Source of the DNA: Prorocentrum cordatum | Lineage: Eukaryota > Sar > Dinophyceae > Prorocentrales > Prorocentraceae | Direction: 5' to 3' | Length of the DNA: 21,055 nt | Assembly: GCA_963575745.1 (NCBI GenBank) | Contig: CAUYUJ010014628.1 | Span: forward strand, 292,501 to 313,555 | Shown: positions 16,968 through 21,055 of the stretch, one piece after another | Position numbering within the stretch: the first letter of the stretch is position 1 | How the letters are laid out: each line of letters opens with the position of its first letter | Translations under genes and position numbers: made by a program | The notes under the pieces: generated by a model | What the model saw: the letters and a program-made list of their open reading frames with translations, nothing else | The model's database searches: none | Told to the model about the DNA's origin: nothing

Positions 16968-17223
16968 CAACGGCGACGACGTTGATGGCGACGATGAGGT
17001 CGACGACGGCAAGGACGACGACGAGGTCGACGACGAGATCGACAACGACGAGGTCGACGACGACGAGGTCGACGACGAGGTCAACGACAAGGACGACGAC
17101 GAGGTCGACGACGAGGTCGACGACGGAAAGTGCGACGAGGATGAGAGAGCGACGACGAGGTCGACGACGACGAGGTCGACGACGACGAGGTCGACGACGA
17201 CGAGGACGACGAGAATCACAAGG
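16968..17223 (+). repeat. GTCGACGACGAG-type minisatellite, copy 2
   Basis: Same unit family as copy 1 (GAGGTCGACGAC; GACGACGGCAAGGACGACGA shared), longer and more regular, ending in a block with AATCACAAGGCGA. The plus strand reads as EVDD repeats and then, after an internal shift in register, as RSTTT repeats, showing that no single frame is maintained. Confidence 0.85.
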
Positions 17224-17763
17224 CGAGCTAACGGCGATGAGGTCGGCGGCGAGGGCGACAACGAATGCGACGACGAGGGCGACGACGACCCTGACATCCG
17301 GGCGTTGCAATCTTTTTCACGCTGGCTTTTCGCTGGGCTTCGGGCCCCAGGTTCACCACAGGTCGGTCCGGCTCGAAACATGCAGCAACAGAGATGGGGT
17401 CCTGAGCTCCTGTCTTATCATTGCGCGATGATGTATTTTCGTCGCAACGTCGGAGGGGAGTGAAGACGAGGAGGACGAGGACGAGAAGGACAACGAGGGG
17501 TCCTCCAGCAACGTCTGCACGCTGCAGAGGTCGACCACGTCGTCGTCAACCGCCTCTGCGGACGAACGCTCGAAGCGGGATTCCAGACTGCGCGCTTCAG
17601 CATCTGCTTGCTTCCAACCCAGCTCGTTCCGATCCCCACGATGCTCTGGTCAGTTTCCTCCTCCTCTGCACCCTCTTCCCCCCCTCGTCCAGAGGCCGTG
17701 GCATGTGGGCGACGAGGTGGGTGTCTGACCAATGTACTACAATGCATACACGAGCTTTCGGCG
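17224..17763. other. Intergenic; no supported gene
   Basis: Open frames on both strands (for example a plus-strand frame from 17421 to 17816) carry no recognisable motif. A short acidic-coding GAGGACGAGGACGAG run lies near 17467-17485. Confidence 0.4.
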
Positions 17764-17937
17764 ATTATGGGCATTATGGGGGGGAGGGGGCCGGGGCGGG
17801 GGGGGGTATAATGTAACGCCTCCCCCCCGTGTGCCTGATGCGCACAGCGGCAGTGCCCAGAGCGCACTGGGGGGTAGGGGCGTTACGCTGCAGAGGGGGG
17901 GGGGGCTAGGGGGGGGAAGGGGCTATAATGCCCACAA
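17764..17937. repeat. G-rich nested inverted repeat
   Basis: The outer arms are ATTATGGGCATTAT (17764-17777) and its near complement ending in ACAAT (about 17924-17937), 13 of 14 matching. The inner arms are TGTAACGCCTCCCCCC near 17812 and GGGGGTAGGGGCGTTACG near 17870. Between them lie runs of 5 to 11 G on the plus strand, with quadruplex potential. It could be a small TIR element. Confidence 0.55.
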
Positions 17938-18473
17938 TGCCCCAAGCAATACAGAAACACGCTCCAAGCATTGTGCTGCCAAGAGGAATGCGGAATGAGG
18001 AGCCAACAGTGTTTCTTCGGGCGACGGGTCGCCTCGGCCACGAACAGGTCCCCCCTGCCATAGATCTACGGGGCGGTCCCAAACCAGAGCCCCTCCTAAA
18101 CACAAACAGGTCCTCTGGGGCTCAATCCTCAAGGCAAATGCCGCTTGTCCCCATACTCCATACCGCAAATACCTGGTAAAATGCGCCCTCGACTCAGGTG
18201 CACCGACTCGGTGTAAAAAATGCTCCGCGCTCCCGCGGCAACAACCCTTCGAATGATGCCTCAGAGTATCCCAGACAACACTGGACCCTTTCCCCCAGAC
18301 CGGTTCTTCATCATGAGTCATTGTTCGACGGCCACGGGGCCAGGAAGGGACCTCGGAGGCCGAAACTAGCAAATAGAACCCGTCGTGAGTTTCTCACCAA
18401 GCGAGGGGAGAACATACTACGCATGGGATGAAGTCTAGGATAAGATGAAGGATGAGACTGAGATGCCTCTATT
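17938..18473. other. Intergenic; no supported gene
   Basis: Less GC-rich than the neighbours, with short frames only. A CACCGA-C-TCGGTG hairpin followed by A6 is present at 18201-18219 but has no supporting context. Confidence 0.4.
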
Positions 18474-18745
18474 GACTTCAACTGTGATGCAACGGTGAGG
18501 CTATAAGTAGAAGAAGAAATAACCACATAAACATAAACTTTTGGCTCTCCGCGCGGATTTCTTGGATTCGTGCTGGACCCCCCTCCCTGGCGCGCGGAGC
18601 GCGCCAGGGGCGGCGCTGGAGGCGCCGCCGGGGACCCAGGCGCGAATCCAAGAAATCCTCGCGGAGCGCCAAACATTTATGTTTCTGTGTTTGTTTCTTC
18701 TTCGATCTGGTGACTTTGACTATGATGCTACGGTGAGGCTATAAG
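18474..18745. mobile_element. Foldback element with about 75-bp inverted arms and 34-bp flanking direct repeats
   Basis: The left arm (about 18510-18587) and right arm (about 18627-18703) are reverse complements over about 72 positions with some eight mismatches. They share AAACATAAA, CTCCGCG and GGATTTCTTGGATTCG. The short centre holds CCTGGCGCGC-GGA-GCGCGCCAGG and GGCGGCGC-TGGAG-GCGCCGCC hairpins. Direct repeats GACTTCAACTGTGATG... (18474-18507) and GACTTTGACTATGATG... (18712-18745) match at 30 of 34 positions. There is no coding capacity. Confidence 0.65.
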
Positions 18746-19656
18746 GCTACGATGAGGCTATGGTGCCACGATGAAGCTTAGGCCTATGCTGATCCGCTCA
18801 CCGAGCCCCTGCCGGGCGGAGGGCCGCCGGGGGATCGCCCAGGCGGCAGGCCTTGGAATACCATGTGTCATTGCACTGGCCTTGCAGGCGTGCTGCAGCG
18901 GATTTCTGCGTGGCTTTCTGCGCGGATTGTTGCCCGAAGCGGCGAGCGAGACACGACGTGAATTTCGCGTGGAATATTGTTGGTCTTCATTCCTGGCCAG
19001 AACAAATCCGCTCGAAATCCCCATCGAAATCCGAAACGAAATTCTCAAAACGAAATCCGCTCTGCGATGCTGTCGCCATGACATGTGAAACCTGCTCTAG
19101 AGCAAGCACATGTCGTAGACGGATCCACCCCGAACGCAACGGCCAAGCTGATCACAGACGCATCCACCCCAAAAGCGTCTACACGGACGTCAAGAGGCAA
19201 CCAGCGTGTCCAGATAGGCTTTTGACTTAGACGTGAGAGCTGTATTTGGCATTGGCCCCAGATGTTGGTCTTCTATCGGGGAGACGTAATACTCGGTCAC
19301 GGGAGACTCGGTATGGCCTGGTAGGGCCATCATGAAAATGACCAAACCCAATCTGAAATTTGACGCGAACTCCCGCTGCAGACATCCCACGAACACCGGA
19401 CCGTCAAAATCCTGCACGCGCTCGTCAAACAACTTCGGCAAACCCGAAGTCCGGCTTACTCGAGTCTTACGTTTCCCCGATTCTAGAAGCAAGTAGGCCT
19501 GGCCCTTTAGTGCAAGCGGCCCAAGACCGACATCGACGGCCCTGGACACGCAAAAACGACGGCCGCGCCGCCCCTCGCGAACCGAGAACGGCCAATTCGC
19601 TAATCGACGCGTCAGGGCAGGAAGTCTGTCAACCTCCGACAGGTAGGCTTGGCCTT
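18746..19656. other. Intergenic with short repeats; no supported gene
   Basis: Continues GATGAGGCTAT words to about 18775. GCAGCGGATTTC (about 18896) and GAAATCCGCTCTGC (about 19054) are inverted copies, with CGAAATCC repeated between them. AGACGGATCCACCCC (19117) and AGACGCATCCACCCC (19156) form a direct repeat. Open frames on both strands lack motifs. Confidence 0.45.
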
Positions 19657-19884
19657 AGTGGGCCCTGGAAACAACGAGGCAATTTTTGTTACCGGTTCCG
19701 TTTTGCCGCTCTTTTGCCGGTTCCGACGCCGTTGTTTTGCCGGTTCCGTCGCCGTTCTTATACAAACTCCCGCTCCACTTCCAATCCTGGAACCGTGTTT
19801 GTTGCCGCTTCCTGTCGCCGTTTTTTTGCCGTCTACGTTTTCGGAAACGGTGATAAGACGGCCCTGCCGTTTCCGGGGCCCACT
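19657..19884. mobile_element. TIR element, copy 2 (228 bp)
   Basis: Begins AGTGGGCCCTGGAAACAA and ends CGTTTCCGGGGCCCACT, homologous to copy 1 along its length, including the internal 23-bp GTTCCG/GCCG units. Its left terminus has diverged from its right one more than in copy 1. It is flanked by T and A in a way compatible with a TA target. Confidence 0.75.
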
Positions 19885-20012
19885 ATGCCCAGGACTACCT
19901 GGGGGAGCTGCCCGTGCGCAACCCGAACCCTTACCCCAAGATCTGACGCTGCCATACATGAAGCCCAGCATCGCGAGCGAAAGCACGACCGGAGACCTAG
20001 ACCCCTTCTTGT
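19885..20012. repeat. Conserved tail following the TIR element, copy 2
   Basis: Homologous to 6524-6650 with about eight differences. The minus strand is open in both copies and shares a short peptide (SLAMLGFMYGSVRS). The substitutions do not cluster at third codon positions, so coding is not supported. Confidence 0.8.
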
Positions 20013-20051
20013 TGCGCCACGTTTCGACCCCGATCGAGACGTGAGGGCCCC

Positions 20052-20116
20052 AGGGCCCGAAACGAGGCAAACACCCCCGTAAAGACACGAAGGCCCTGCC
20101 GTTTCCGGGGCCCACT
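20052..20116. mobile_element. Minimal 65-bp derivative of the TIR element
   Basis: The left end AGGGCCCGAAACGAGGCAA resembles the copy 2 left terminus. The right end GGCCCTGCCGTTTCCGG-GGCCCACT is identical to the copy 1 right terminus, including the following AAG. Almost nothing remains between them, so it is probably an internal-deletion derivative. Confidence 0.5.
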
Positions 20117-20269
20117 AAGGGCTCGGCCCTCCAGCCCAGGCGGCGAGCCTGCGGCGCGGGCCGCCCCGGCGTGCCGCGCCGCCGTGCGCGGCGCGGCGGG
20201 CCCGCTCGGCCCGCTCGGCGCGGGCCGCGTGCGGCCCGGGAGCCTGGCCACGGCCACGCCACCGGCGCT
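20117..20269. other. Very GC-rich stretch with GC palindromes
   Basis: Nearly pure G/C with GCGCGGC-type inverted words and repeated CCCGCTCGG. It gives open frames on both strands without meaning. Confidence 0.6.
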
Positions 20270-20531
20270 GTCGGCTCACGGCGATGTCGGTGCGCTGTCG
20301 GCTCACGGCGCTGTCGGTTCGCTGCGAATGTCGGCTCACGGCCAATGTCGGTTCACGGCGAATGTCGGTTCACGGCGACTGTCGGTTCACGGCGAGTGTC
20401 AGTTCACGGCGACTGTCGGTTCACGGCGACTGTCGGTTCACGGCGAGTGTCGGTTCACGGCGAGTGTCGGTTCACGGCGACTGTCGGTTCACGGCGAATG
20501 TCGGTTCACGGCGACGTCGGTTCACGGCAAA
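20270..20531 (+). repeat. 17-bp minisatellite, unit GTCGGTTCACGGCGANT
   Basis: From 20330 to 20500 the starts fall exactly every 17 bp (20330, 20347, 20364, 20381, 20398, 20415, 20432, 20449, 20466, 20483, 20500). A 16-bp unit follows, and earlier diverged units begin at 20270, 20286, 20297 and 20313. In the regular part almost all variation is at position 16 (A, C or G). Since 17 is not a multiple of three, the array reads as the same 17-residue peptide in every frame, which is an artefact. Confidence 0.95.
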
Positions 20532-20815
20532 TCTGGTCGTTGCGACGCCGAACTCGCGCAGAGCGGAACAAATGGGGAGTTCCGAACCACACTCTCCTGT
20601 ACGCTTCGAGCGCGCAAATTCATCGAGCGACAGCGGCACAGCGGGTTGGAGGAAAACGCGAACAACGCTTTCCTAGAATTGGGTTGGCCACGATCCACCC
20701 CCACCGACAATACCGAAACCTACATCGCCTTTGGCGTGTCTACGGCTGGAGCCCTAGACCCCCCTTGGGGCATCAAACATCGGCGGCGAATCCAGGGGGG
20801 AAATGAACAGGAGAC
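20532..20815. other. Intergenic; nothing recognised
   Basis: Open frames read out of the minisatellite without a domain. The phrase GGAGCCCTAGACCCC at 20748 weakly echoes the conserved-tail words, but the match is too short to count. Confidence 0.4.
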
Positions 20816-21055
20816 GGCCTTCTTAGAAGGATCGGAAGTCCCCCAGTCTTCCGAGAAGTGTTCTGAGTCTTCTCCGAAGATACAGAACTTCTAGGAGGGC
20901 GCGAGGGCTTCTGCGAGGTCCCGCCGCCTTCTGAGAACGGACATGCCCGACTGAACCCCGGAGACCGAGCGCTCTGAACAAACGCTGTATTGTTGTCCAC
21001 GTGCGTTGGAGGTCTGGGCCCTCCCTGACATCCGACGTCCCGAAAACGTGCAACA
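20816..21055. repeat. Cluster of TTCT/AGAA palindromes, then unrecognised DNA to the window end
   Basis: GCCTTCTTAGAAGG, TCTTCCGAGAAG, TCTTCTCCGAAGA and CCTTCTGAGAA occur within 20818-20937. They are related to the cluster at 14494. The last 115 bp show no feature. Confidence 0.5.

Noticed and set aside
15470-17463. A possible acidic EVDD-repeat protein on the plus strand
   Set aside because: The frame switches from EVDD to RSTTT within the array. Copy 1 has an in-frame stop, and the frame only reaches the array by reading through TCC microsatellite.
18201-18219. CACCGACTCGGTG hairpin plus A6, resembling the terminal hairpin of a Cas9 tracrRNA
   Set aside because: A 6-bp stem can arise by chance. 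There is no repeat array, no cas gene and no bacterial context, and an A-run instead of a T-run follows.
18700-19090. A protein-coding gene on either strand
   Set aside because: Open frames overlap on both strands through short CGAAATCC and GATGAGG repeats, with no motif recognised.
20270-20531. CRISPR or coding peptide repeat
   Set aside because: Units of 17 bp abut directly with no spacers. The repeated peptide arises in any frame because three 17-bp units make 51 bp.
1-21055. tRNA, rRNA or spliceosomal RNA genes
   Set aside because: No B-box of the GGTTCGANTCC type, no clover-leaf and no rRNA or snRNA core words were found on reading both strands.

Overview
The window looks like nuclear DNA of a dinoflagellate: GC-rich, repeat-dense, with no host gene I can support. 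Three observations point this way. (1) Two long degenerate non-LTR retrotransposons carry endonuclease/reverse transcriptase proteins of the kind I associate with dinoflagellate genomes. (2) A 19/22 match to the dinoflagellate trans-spliced leader lies at 15179-15200. (3) Long GGA/TCC tracts and minisatellites fill much of the rest. The species cannot be fixed from sequence alone; a Prorocentrum-like genome is a guess. A run of exactly 100 N at 8456-8555 shows this is a scaffolded assembly.

Layout. 1-4100 (minus strand): retrotransposon A, with an endonuclease/exonuclease/phosphatase (EEP) domain, reverse transcriptase (FMDD), thumb and C-terminal C2H2 fingers; its 3' end lies beyond position 1. 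4195-5207: GGA and TCC tracts facing each other. 5208-7095: GC-rich unique DNA, an AT-rich inverted-repeat element end, a 241-bp terminal-inverted-repeat (TIR) element with a conserved 125-bp tail, a palindromic minisatellite and a GGA tract. 7404-7733: four 82-83 bp tandem repeats. 7896-13960 (minus strand): retrotransposon B, with an intact 346-codon ORF1 (zinc ribbon plus coiled coils), then a broken ORF2 (EEP, RT with WIDD, CCHC knuckle, two C-terminal zinc ribbons) ending at a (CATTC)9 tail. 13975-17300: two rounds of GGA tract, spacer, TCC tract and GTCGAC-rich minisatellite, with the spliced-leader relic and an AT-rich TIR element between them. 17760-18750: a G-rich nested inverted repeat and a foldback element between 34-bp direct repeats. 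19657-20116: a second TIR element copy with its tail and a tiny derivative. 20270-20531: a 17-bp minisatellite. The end holds CTTCTnnGAAG-type palindromes.

The only gene system is the retrotransposon pair. Each would have encoded an RNA-binding or zinc-binding component, a nicking endonuclease and a reverse transcriptase for target-primed reverse transcription. Both are interrupted, mostly by single-base frameshifts, many of them in or beside homopolymers. Element A shows no in-frame stop along its composite reading frame, so some breaks could be sequencing errors. Element B also has one in-frame TGA.

The most interesting items are the zinc-finger-rich C-termini hidden in shifted frames, the same-frame double stop between ORF1 and ORF2 of element B, the (CATTC)9 tail, the spliced-leader relic, and the TIR family whose tail is better conserved than its body. 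No tRNA, rRNA or CRISPR array was found.
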